The notes under the pieces are model-generated. The model ran no database searches. It saw nothing but the letters and a program-made list of their open reading frames with translations, and was not told the DNA's origin. A stretch of 64,000 nucleotides of DNA from Sphingobium lignivorans (GTDB lineage: Bacteria > Pseudomonadota > Alphaproteobacteria > Sphingomonadales > Sphingomonadaceae): contig NZ_JACHKA010000001.1 in the NCBI RefSeq assembly GCF_014203955.1, positions 496,001 to 560,000 on the forward strand, written 5' to 3'. The position numbers were made by a program, and so were the translations under genes. Of the stretch, positions 53,962-62,276 are shown one piece after another (positions within the stretch are counted from its first letter, which is position 1; each line of letters starts with the position of its first letter).

Positions 53962-56900
53962 ATGACTTCCATATTCGGCATCCATTGCAGGCGCGCGGCC
54001 CTGGCATGTTCCACCGCGCTCACCGTCTTCACGCTGCCCCAGGCCGTGCATGCGCAGGAAGCGCCGCAAGCCGCCGAGGAGCAGGCGATCGTCGTCACCG
54101 GCTCGCGCATCGTGCGCCGCGACTATGAAGCCAACAGCCCGATCGTGACGGCTGGCGAGGAGTTGCTGCAAAGAAGTTCGACCGCAGCGCTGGAAACCAA
54201 CCTCAACAAGCTGCCCAACTTCACGCCGGTGCAGACGCCGTCGCTAGGCGGGGACATCCAGCCGACCGCGACCAACACGCCGGGCGCGGCGACGGTTTCG
54301 CTGCGCGGCCTCGGCACCAACCGCAGCCTCGTGCTGGTTGACGGCCGACGTACGACCCCCGCCAACGCGCTGGGTGTCGTCGACATCAACACCATCCCCT
54401 CCGCCGCTATCGAGCGTGTCGAGATCATCACTGGCGGCGCCTCCGCAACCTATGGTGCTGACGCTGTAGCCGGCGTGGTCAACTTCATCCTGAAGAAGAA
54501 TTTCCAGGGCCTGCAGCTCGATGCCCAGATGGGCATCTCCCAGCGCGGCGATGGTCAGGAATATTCGATCAGCGGCATCATGGGCTCGAACTTCGAGGAC
54601 GGGCGCGGCAACATCACCATCGGCCTCTCGGTCAACAATCGTGAATCCGCCTATCGCCGTGACCGCCCCTGGTTCCGTGATGCGTGGCAAGATCCGCGCT
54701 TCACTGGCAACGAGTTCTTCCCCTACTTCTCGGGCTATCAGCCGATCGGTTCAAATACACCGTCGCAAGCCGTGATGAACTCCATCTTTTCCGGGGCAGC
54801 CCCCGGTGCGGTCGGCGCAGGCTCGCGCCTTTACTTCAACGAGGATGGCACGGCTTTCTCCGGTTTCTTCCAGAGCCCGGCGGCAGGCGCCTATCGCTTC
54901 AAGGGTGATCTGACTGGCCTCAAGTACAAGAGGCAGGGCGACGGCACGCTGGGTCAGAACTTCCAGGACGAGTTGCTGCTGCTTCCGCTTGAGCGCTACA
55001 ACATTTACACGCGCGGCAACTACGAGATCAACGACTGGGTTGGCGTGTTCGCGCAGGGCACATTCACCCGTGTGCAAACCCGGACGATCAACCAGCCCTC
55101 ACCGTCGGTGAACGGCTGGTCGGCAGCCATCCCCAATGACGGCCGCGCGATCCCAACCGAGTTGGCCACGATCCTGAACAGCCGTGCGGATCCAACGGGA
55201 CCCTGGCAGCTCACTTATTATCTCGACTTCATGAACCGTGAATCGAAGACCGACGTGCTTACCTACAACATGGTCGCCGGCTTCGAAGGCAAGATCCCGG
55301 GCACGGACTGGACTTGGGAGGTCTACGGGTCGCAGGGCGAATCGGAGACCAGCTCGCTCATCACCGGTACGGCCTCGCTCGAGCGTTTCCGCGCGGTGAT
55401 CTCGGCGCCAAATTGGGGCGCCGGCTTCAGGGCGCAGGGCAATGCCGCATTCGGCGGCTTTGGCGCATCCTCAGCGACCTGCACCAGCGGCTTCGATCCT
55501 TTCAACAAGTCCACGCCGATCTCGCAGGATTGCATAGACGCGATCAGCGCGCCGCTCTCCAACCGCGCCGTGATGCAGCAGACCGTGTTCGAGGCGAACG
55601 CCCAGGGCGGCCTGTTCGAACTGCCCGCCGGACAGGCGCGGGTCGCGCTCGGTGCCAGCTATCGTCAGAATGCCTATGACTTCCACAACGATACGTTGAC
55701 CGAGCAGGGCACGTCCTTCCTTGACCAGACGATCGGCATCTATCCGAGCGGAAGCTCGGCGGGCACGATCCGTAGCAAGGAGCTCTATGGCGAGTTGCTC
55801 ATTCCGATCCTGGCGGATCTGCCGCTGGTGAAGAAGTTCGAGCTGAACCTCGGCGCCCGCAACGCGGACTATAACACGACGGGCAATGCGTTCACGTGGA
55901 AGGCCGCCGGCGACTGGGAAGTCACCGACTGGCTCCGCGTGCGCGGCGGCTACAACAAGGCGATCCGCGCGCCTAACGTTGCCGAACTCTACCTTGCTCC
56001 GCAGCAGACCTTTACGGCAGCTGGTGGCGGTGACGTCTGCCGCCTCAACAACACGCTGGCCTGGTCCGCCAATCCGGCGGCAAATTCGAATGCGGCGAAC
56101 GTCCGTGCTGTCTGCTCGATCTTGATGAATCAGAACGACGGCACCAGCGGCCGAGACACGGCGGCCGTCTTCTACGGCGACCCGCAGTTCTACAACGCCC
56201 TCGGCCCGGCATTCGCATTCCCTACCCTTGTCGGTAACCCGAACATCAAGCCAGAGACGGCGAAGACCTGGACTCTGGGTGCGGTGATCAACTCGCCGTC
56301 GTCGAATGAGTTCTTCCGCCGCTTGCGCCTGAGCGTCGACTACTACAACATCAAGGTCGACGACGCGATTGGACCGCTCACGCTGGACACTGCCCAGCGC
56401 GCCTGCTTCGATCCGACCTTCAACCCCGCGATCACCAGCAATCCGACTGCGGCTGCGGCCACTGCGCAGTGCCAGGCAATCGGTCGCGTGACGGGAGACG
56501 GCGCCCTCGGCAACGTGCAGGTGACCTATCTCAACAATGGTCGCTTCCGCACGCAGGGCATCGACGCTCAGCTCGACTGGGCCTTCCCGGTCGGTCCGGG
56601 CACGTTCAGCCTCAACACCGTCTTCAACTATCTGCTCACGCTCAAGTCCGCTCCGCTTCCGGCTTCTGCCGGCGCGGCGGGTCAGCTGGTGGAATATGCG
56701 GGGACGCTGGGCCCGGCAGGCAGCAATGCCATCGCCGAGAATGGGCTTAATCCGGGCGCCTTCCGCTGGAAGTTGTTCAACACCTTCACCTATGGTGTCG
56801 GTCCGGTGTCTGTGTCGCTGCAGTGGCAGCATCTCCCGGCGGCCAAGTCGATCGCCTACACATCGAATAACGCCACGCCCTTCGTCGGTGCTCCCGCCTA

Positions 56901-57114
56901 CGATCTGTTCAACCTGAACGGCAGCTTCTCAGTGACAAAGACGGCGTCGCTGCGCTGGGGTGTGGATAATCTGTTCGACAAGGCCCCGCCGCTGGTGGAA
57001 TATAATGCTTCCAGCACGGGTCTGGCGAACGGCATTGGCGCGAGCCCGTTCAACGCCTACTTCTATGACTTGAATGGCCGGCGGTTCTACATCGGCGGAA
57101 GTTTCAAGTTCTGA
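53962..57114 (+). CDS. TonB-dependent outer-membrane receptor
   Basis: A 1050-residue receptor. The signal peptide ends VHAQE. The plug domain has IVVTGSRIVRRDYEANSP, then SLRGLGTNRSLVLVDGRRTTPAN and ERVEIITGGASATYGADAVAGVVNFILKK, the standard plug signatures. The barrel runs to the terminal GRRFYIGGSFKF with C-terminal Phe. Length and the NTATV-rich plug match the large sphingomonad receptor family used for oligosaccharides, aromatics or peptides rather than siderophores. It is 144 nt upstream of the PQQ alcohol dehydrogenase on the same strand. Confidence 0.92.
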   Translation: MTSIFGIHCRRAALACSTALTVFTLPQAVHAQEAPQAAEEQAIVVTGSRIVRRDYEANSPIVTAGEELLQRSSTAALETNLNKLPNFTPVQTPSLGGDIQPTATNTPGAATVSLRGLGTNRSLVLVDGRRTTPANALGVVDINTIPSAAIERVEIITGGASATYGADAVAGVVNFILKKNFQGLQLDAQMGISQRGDGQEYSISGIMGSNFEDGRGNITIGLSVNNRESAYRRDRPWFRDAWQDPRFTGNEFFPYFSGYQPIGSNTPSQAVMNSIFSGAAPGAVGAGSRLYFNEDGTAFSGFFQSPAAGAYRFKGDLTGLKYKRQGDGTLGQNFQDELLLLPLERYNIYTRGNYEINDWVGVFAQGTFTRVQTRTINQPSPSVNGWSAAIPNDGRAIPTELATILNSRADPTGPWQLTYYLDFMNRESKTDVLTYNMVAGFEGKIPGTDWTWEVYGSQGESETSSLITGTASLERFRAVISAPNWGAGFRAQGNAAFGGFGASSATCTSGFDPFNKSTPISQDCIDAISAPLSNRAVMQQTVFEANAQGGLFELPAGQARVALGASYRQNAYDFHNDTLTEQGTSFLDQTIGIYPSGSSAGTIRSKELYGELLIPILADLPLVKKFELNLGARNADYNTTGNAFTWKAAGDWEVTDWLRVRGGYNKAIRAPNVAELYLAPQQTFTAAGGGDVCRLNNTLAWSANPAANSNAANVRAVCSILMNQNDGTSGRDTAAVFYGDPQFYNALGPAFAFPTLVGNPNIKPETAKTWTLGAVINSPSSNEFFRRLRLSVDYYNIKVDDAIGPLTLDTAQRACFDPTFNPAITSNPTAAAATAQCQAIGRVTGDGALGNVQVTYLNNGRFRTQGIDAQLDWAFPVGPGTFSLNTVFNYLLTLKSAPLPASAGAAGQLVEYAGTLGPAGSNAIAENGLNPGAFRWKLFNTFTYGVGPVSVSLQWQHLPAAKSIAYTSNNATPFVGAPAYDLFNLNGSFSVTKTASLRWGVDNLFDKAPPLVEYNASSTGLANGIGASPFNAYFYDLNGRRFYIGGSFKF

Positions 57115-57258
57115 TCGACCGGAAGATGAGGGGCTGCCGGACCGGCGGCCCCTCCATCCAGACATCCGGCGAGCACTGCTCTCGCTGGGCGCTGTGATCT
57201 CGCCCCGGCTGGAAGCGGAAGGCGGACAAAGCGACGGTTCATCGAGGGAGGGGAAAGA

Positions 57259-59406
57259 ATGGCAAGGCAGGCAAAGCGGTTTCTGAGCACCGCGCTGCTG
57301 GCACTGGCCCTCGCCGGCTGCGGCGGCGGCAGGGAGGAAGCGGACAAGGGCCCGGGCGCGATCGACCAGGCCCGGCTCGAAGCGGCCGCAAGCGATGACG
57401 ACAACTGGCTGACCTACGGCCGCACATATGCCGAGCAGCGCTTCTCCAACCTCACGCAGATCAATGACGGCAATGTCGGCGAATTGTCGCCGGCATGGGT
57501 CGTCGAGCTGGACACCACGCGCGGGCAGGAAGGCACGCCGATCGTGGTCGACGGCATCCTCTACACCTCCACCGCATGGTCCAAGGTGGTCGCCGTCAAC
57601 GCCGCGACCGGGCAGAAGCTCTGGCAGTTCGATCCGGAGAATGAGGGCTCCAAGGCGGCCCATGCCTGCTGCGACGTCGTCAATCGCGGCATCGCGGTGT
57701 GGAAGGGCCGGGTCTATGTCGGCACCATCGACGGCCGGCTCATCGCCATCGACGCGAAGACCGGCCAGAAGGTCTGGGAAACCGTCACCGTCGACCAGAA
57801 GAAGCCCTACACCATCACCATGGCGCCGCGCGTCGTGCGCGACAAGGTCATCATCGGCAACAGCGGCGCGGAACTGGGCGTGCGCGGCTATGTCTCGGCT
57901 TATGACACGGCGACGGGCAAGCTCGTCTGGCGCTTCTACACCGTGCCGGGCAATCCGGCGGACGGGCCCGACGGCGCCGCCTCGGACGAAGCCATCGAGA
58001 AGCTCGCCCGGCCGACATGGTCCGGCGACAATTACTGGAAGCTGGGCGGTGGCGGAACGGTGTGGGATTCCGTCGTCTACGATCAGGAGCTGAACCAGCT
58101 CCTCGTCGGCGTCGGCAACGGCTCGCCCTGGAATCACAAATGGCGTAGCGAAGGCAAGGGCGACAATCTGTTCCTTTCCTCCATCGTCGCGCTCGATCCG
58201 GACACCGGCAAGTACAAGTGGCACTATCAGGTCAATCCCGGCGAGACATGGGACTATACCGCCACGCAGGGCATCATGCTCGCCGACCTCAAGATCGACG
58301 GCAAGGACCGCAAGGTCTTCATGCAGGCGCCGAAGAACGCCTTCTTCTATGTGGTCGATCGCACTAACGGCAAGCTGATCTCGGCCAAGCCCTATGCCTA
58401 TCAGAACTGGGCCGAGGGCATCGATCTCAAGACCGGCCGCCCGATAGAGAAGCCCAATGTGCGCTATGAGGACGGGCCGCAGCTCATCATCCCGTCGGGC
58501 ATCGGCGCCCATGCCTGGATGCCGATGAGCTATTCGCCCAAGACCGGTCTCGTTTACATCCCCGCGATGGAGCATCCGCTGGTCTATGGCGACGCCAAGC
58601 CGTTCGAGATTCACGAGGGTCGCTGGAACACGGCCGTCTCCTTCCTCGATCCGCCGCCGCTCCCCGGCCTGCCGGACACGGTGGAGGGGCGCCGCAAGGC
58701 GCTCGAGGGCATGGTGAAGGGCAAGCTGGTCGCTTACGATCCGATCGCACAGAAGCCGGTCTGGGAAGTGCAGCGCGACTGGCCGTGGAACGGCGGCACA
58801 CTGGCCACCGCTGGCAATCTCGTCTTCCAGGGCACCGCGAAAGGCGATTTCGAGGCTTATCGGGCCGACAACGGGCAGAAGCTCTGGTCCTTCCAGACGC
58901 ATCGTGGCGTGCTCGCCGGGCCGATCACCTATCGCGTCAATGGCGAGCAATATGTCGCGGTGATGGCGGGCTATGGCGGATCGATGGGCATGGCCTCGGG
59001 CACGCCGTTCATGAAGAACAAGATGCCCAACGGCCTCATCATCGCCTTCAAGCTGAAGGGCAAGGCCACGCTGCCGCCCTATACGCCGATCCCGCTCGAC
59101 AAGCCGACCCCGAGCGACGAGCGGTTCACGGCGGCGCAGATCGCCACCGGGCAGAAATATTTCTTCACCTTCTGCCAGATCTGCCATGGCGGCCCGGTCA
59201 ACCCGGATCTGCGGCGCTCGACGCTGCTGCGGGAGAAGGACGTGTGGCAGCAGGTGGTCATCGATGGCGCCTTGTCGCAGAACGGCATGGCGAGCTTCCG
59301 CGACTATCTCACGCCCGCGCAGGCGGAAGGCATCCGCGCCTATCTGAACCAGCGCGCGAAGGAACTGCTGAAGGAAGAGGAAGCGAAGGGCGCCAAGGCG
59401 GACTGA
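57259..59406 (+). CDS. PQQ-dependent alcohol dehydrogenase with C-terminal heme (quinohemoprotein)
   Basis: A 715-residue periplasmic enzyme. The signal ends LALAGC, so it may be lipid-anchored. The eight-bladed propeller has the vicinal disulphide pair C137-C138 in HACCD, repeated W-motifs (tryptophan docking), and the catalytic Asp in PGETWDYTA near residue 330. A cytochrome c domain follows, with CQICH at 639-643 and a methionine ligand in NGMASF. This is a type II quinohemoprotein ADH: it oxidises alcohols or aldehydes and passes electrons to an azurin or cytochrome. The receptor gene just upstream may import its substrate or PQQ. Confidence 0.92.
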   Translation: MARQAKRFLSTALLALALAGCGGGREEADKGPGAIDQARLEAAASDDDNWLTYGRTYAEQRFSNLTQINDGNVGELSPAWVVELDTTRGQEGTPIVVDGILYTSTAWSKVVAVNAATGQKLWQFDPENEGSKAAHACCDVVNRGIAVWKGRVYVGTIDGRLIAIDAKTGQKVWETVTVDQKKPYTITMAPRVVRDKVIIGNSGAELGVRGYVSAYDTATGKLVWRFYTVPGNPADGPDGAASDEAIEKLARPTWSGDNYWKLGGGGTVWDSVVYDQELNQLLVGVGNGSPWNHKWRSEGKGDNLFLSSIVALDPDTGKYKWHYQVNPGETWDYTATQGIMLADLKIDGKDRKVFMQAPKNAFFYVVDRTNGKLISAKPYAYQNWAEGIDLKTGRPIEKPNVRYEDGPQLIIPSGIGAHAWMPMSYSPKTGLVYIPAMEHPLVYGDAKPFEIHEGRWNTAVSFLDPPPLPGLPDTVEGRRKALEGMVKGKLVAYDPIAQKPVWEVQRDWPWNGGTLATAGNLVFQGTAKGDFEAYRADNGQKLWSFQTHRGVLAGPITYRVNGEQYVAVMAGYGGSMGMASGTPFMKNKMPNGLIIAFKLKGKATLPPYTPIPLDKPTPSDERFTAAQIATGQKYFFTFCQICHGGPVNPDLRRSTLLREKDVWQQVVIDGALSQNGMASFRDYLTPAQAEGIRAYLNQRAKELLKEEEAKGAKAD

Positions 59407-59535
59407 GCTGCCTCTTCTCGCTTCGTGGGTGCGGCAGGCGCAAGGCCTGATGTGGCCGCGCACAGGAGCGATCCATGAATTGCGCCGTGCCGTCGGCGCA
59501 ACCGAGCGCTGATGGAAAGCGGCATAGCCGTGGAC

Positions 59536-59562
59536 TGCCGGCCCAGCTTTGCTGGGTCGGCA
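59536..59562. terminator. strong hairpin downstream of the PQQ dehydrogenase
   Basis: TGCCGGCCCAGC-TTT-GCTGGGTCGGCA, a 12-bp stem with one G-U pair, 130 nt past the stop, without a T tract. The 59407-59816 gap otherwise contains the ahpC promoter region described separately. Confidence 0.4.
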
Positions 59563-59719
59563 AGGCCCGGAATCATGCATCCTGGCGAGGCAAAAAGGCG
59601 CGCTGGCGGGATCCCGGCGAAAAGGACCGCGCCATCCTATTCCTGGCCTTGAAAGCGCAAGGCATTTGACCCAGTTCAGGGCCGGGACGCTGTGTCCCTC
59701 AAAACCATGGAAGCTCGTT

Positions 59720-59736
59720 GATCGAGTGAATCGATC
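59720..59736. promoter_or_regulatory. candidate OxyR-type site upstream of ahpC
   Basis: GATCGA-GTGAA-TCGATC, perfect 6-bp arms. Centred on ATCG-N7-CGAT it has the spacing of an OxyR half-operator (ATAG-N7-CTAT) and the LysR-type T-N11-A core. It lies 80 nt before the ahpC ATG, with a possible -35/-10 pair (TTGTGC at 59759, TATCTA at 59781) downstream of it. Confidence 0.45.
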
Positions 59737-59816
59737 TTTGGGCTCACTTTAATCAATTTTGTGCATTTAAGCCGGACGCCTATCTAAAGGTCGTCATTCA
59801 ACCCAAGGAGCAGACC

Positions 59817-60380
59817 ATGAGTCTCGTCAATACCCCGATGAAGCCGTTCGCAGCCACTGCCTTCAAGGAAGGCAAGTTCGTCGACGTCACCGACGCGGAC
59901 GTGAAGGGCAAGTGGGCGGTCTTCTTCTTCTATCCTGCCGACTTCACCTTCGTCTGCCCGACGGAGCTGGAGGATCTGGCCGACATCTACCCCACGCTGC
60001 AGGGCATGGGCGTGGAAGTCTACTCGGTCTCGACCGACACGCATTTCTGCCACAAGGCATGGCATGACACCTCGCCGGCCATCGGCAAGATCAATTATTA
60101 CATGCTGGGCGACCAGAACCACAGCATCTCGAACAATTTCGAGATCCTGCGCGAAGGCGTCGGCCTCGCTGATCGCGGCACCTTCGTCGTCGATCCGGAC
60201 GGCATCATCCAGCTCGTCGAGATCACGCCGGAAGGCGTCGGCCGCAACGCGACAGAGCTTTTGCGGAAGATCAAGGCGCTTCAGTACTGGGCCAGCCATC
60301 CTGGCGAAGTGTGCCCCGCCAAGTGGGAAGAAGGCGAGAAGACTCTTGCGCCTTCGCTCGACCTGGTCGGCAAGATCTAA
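59817..60380 (+). CDS. ahpC: alkyl hydroperoxide reductase subunit C
   Basis: A 187-residue typical 2-Cys peroxiredoxin. The peroxidatic Cys47 is in [12 protein letters not shown] and the resolving Cys near 166 is in GEVCPAKW. It has the [16 protein letters not shown] and [22 protein letters not shown] helices of the AhpC class. It reduces hydrogen and organic peroxides and is recycled by AhpF, encoded 173 nt downstream. AAGGAG precedes the ATG. Confidence 0.97.
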   Translation: MSLVNTPMKPFAATAFKEGKFVDVTDADVKGKWAVFFFYPADFTFVCPTELEDLADIYPTLQGMGVEVYSVSTDTHFCHKAWHDTSPAIGKINYYMLGDQNHSISNNFEILREGVGLADRGTFVVDPDGIIQLVEITPEGVGRNATELLRKIKALQYWASHPGEVCPAKWEEGEKTLAPSLDLVGKI

Positions 60381-60553
60381 TCAGTTCTCCCACGGTTCCG
60401 GGGCCCTTCGGGGTTCCGGGATCGGGAGCAGCCCGACCCCTGGCTGTCAGGCAAGGGGCAGGGGGTGAGGCGCACGCAGCGATCTGCGAAAATCCCGCCC
60501 TGACCCCGGCCCCTCTCCTGAAGAGAAGGGGGTTTCATCCAAAGGAGCTCACT

Positions 60554-62137
60554 ATGTTGGACGCCGCGATCAAGACCCAGCTGCAGGCCTATATGGCCAA
60601 CATCAAGCTGCCGATCGAGCTGGTGCCCTCGCTCGACGGCGGCGCCAAATCGGCCGAACTGCGCGACCTGCTCCACGAAATCGAAGGGCTGAGCCCCCTC
60701 GTCACGCTGGCAGCGGACGAAGGCGATGCGCGCAAGCCCAGCTTCCTCATCCGCCGCGCGGGCACGGACATCGGCGTGCGCTTCGCCGGCATTCCCCTCG
60801 GCCACGAGTTCACCTCGCTGGTGCTCGCCTTGCTGCAGGTCGGCGGCCATCCGCCCAAGGTGGATGATGACGTGATCGCGCAAGTGAAGGCACTGGAAGG
60901 CGACTTCGTCTTCGAGACCTATTTCTCGCTCTCCTGCCAGAACTGCCCGGACGTGGTGCAGGCGCTGAACCTGATGAGCGTGCTCAATCCGCGCATCCGC
61001 CACACCGCGATCGACGGCGCCCTGTTCAAGGCCGAAGTGGACGAGCGCAAGGTGATGGCTGTGCCCACCGTCTATCTCAACGGCGAGGTGTTCGCGTCCG
61101 GCCGCATGGACATCGAACAGATCATCGCGAAGCTGGACACCGGCGCGACGGCCCGCGCGGCCGAGAAGATCGCTGCCAAGGAGCCGTTCGACGTGCTCGT
61201 GGTGGGCGGCGGACCGGCCGGTGCGGCAGCGGCGATCTATGCCGCGCGCAAGGGCATCCGCACCGGCATCGTCGCCGAGCGCTTCGGCGGGCAGGTGCTC
61301 GACACCATGGCCATCGAGAACTTCATTTCCGTGCCCCACACGGAAGGGCCCAAGCTCGCCGCCGCGCTGGAGCAGCACGTCAAGGATTATGACGTGGACA
61401 TCATGAACGTGCAGAAGGCGAAGAAGCTCGTGCCGGCGAAGACGCCCGGCGGCTATGCCGAAGTGCAGCTCGAGAGCGGCGCCTCGCTAAAGGCCAAGGC
61501 CGTGATCCTCTCCACCGGCGCGCGCTGGCGGCAGATGAACGTGCCGGGCGAGGACGAGTATCGCAACAAGGGCGTCGCTTATTGCCCGCACTGCGATGGC
61601 CCGCTGTTCAAGGGCAAGCGCGTCGCCGTGATCGGCGGAGGCAATAGCGGCGTGGAAGCGGCGATCGATCTCGCCGGCATCGTGGCGCATGTGACGCTGA
61701 TCGAGTTCGACAGCCAGCTGCGCGCCGACGCGGTGCTCCAGCGCAAGCTCTACAGCCTGCCCAACGTCACGGTCATCACCTCGGCCCAGACGACAGAAGT
61801 GCATGGCGACGGCGAGAAGGTGATCGGCCTGACCTACAAGGATCGCAACAGCGGGCAATCCCATCTGTTGGAGCTGGAAGGCATCTTCGTGCAGATCGGG
61901 CTCGTGCCGAACACGGAGTTCCTGGTCGATACGGTCGGCCTCTCCAGTCGCGGCGAGATCGAGGTGGACGCGCGGGCGCATACGTCCCAGCAGGGCATCT
62001 TCGCGGCCGGCGACTGCACCACCGTGCCTTACAAGCAGATCGTCATTGCCATGGGACAGGGTTCCACCGCCGCCCTCTCGGCCTTCGACTATCTCATCCG
62101 GCTCGCGCCTGCCGACGAACAGGCGAAGGCGGCATAA
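60554..62137 (+). CDS. ahpF: alkyl hydroperoxide reductase subunit F
   Basis: A 527-residue flavoprotein disulphide reductase. The N-terminal double-thioredoxin domain has CQNC at C128 and C131. The thioredoxin-reductase-like domain has [19 protein letters not shown], the redox pair CPHC near residue 344, [15 protein letters not shown] for NADH, and [15 protein letters not shown]. It passes electrons from NADH to AhpC. AAAGGAG precedes the ATG at 60554. A long frame upstream in the same phase has no start signal. Confidence 0.97.
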   Translation: MLDAAIKTQLQAYMANIKLPIELVPSLDGGAKSAELRDLLHEIEGLSPLVTLAADEGDARKPSFLIRRAGTDIGVRFAGIPLGHEFTSLVLALLQVGGHPPKVDDDVIAQVKALEGDFVFETYFSLSCQNCPDVVQALNLMSVLNPRIRHTAIDGALFKAEVDERKVMAVPTVYLNGEVFASGRMDIEQIIAKLDTGATARAAEKIAAKEPFDVLVVGGGPAGAAAAIYAARKGIRTGIVAERFGGQVLDTMAIENFISVPHTEGPKLAAALEQHVKDYDVDIMNVQKAKKLVPAKTPGGYAEVQLESGASLKAKAVILSTGARWRQMNVPGEDEYRNKGVAYCPHCDGPLFKGKRVAVIGGGNSGVEAAIDLAGIVAHVTLIEFDSQLRADAVLQRKLYSLPNVTVITSAQTTEVHGDGEKVIGLTYKDRNSGQSHLLELEGIFVQIGLVPNTEFLVDTVGLSSRGEIEVDARAHTSQQGIFAAGDCTTVPYKQIVIAMGQGSTAALSAFDYLIRLAPADEQAKAA

Positions 62138-62156
62138 AAGCCACAACCGGGCGGGA

Positions 62157-62189
62157 GAGGCGCCGGGAGTTTCCCCGGCCCGGCGCCTC
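62157..62189 (+). terminator. stem-loop after ahpF
   Basis: GAGGCGCCGGG (62157-62167) and CCCGGCGCCTC (62179-62189) are perfect 11-bp arms with an 11-nt loop, 19 nt past the ahpF stop. No T tract follows. Confidence 0.5.
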
Positions 62190-62276
62190 CACCTTGCAAC
62201 ACCTTGATGAGCCGGTAGACTTCCGGTCAACGATCCGCCCCTTGCGCGGTTCAACGTCAATCAAGGATATGCATCG

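Noticed and set aside
56929..59580. 883-codon open frame antisense to the TonB receptor end and the PQQ dehydrogenase
   Set aside because: Mirror of high-GC codon bias; composition is Arg/His/Asp-rich and lacks any domain, while the plus strand encodes clear families.
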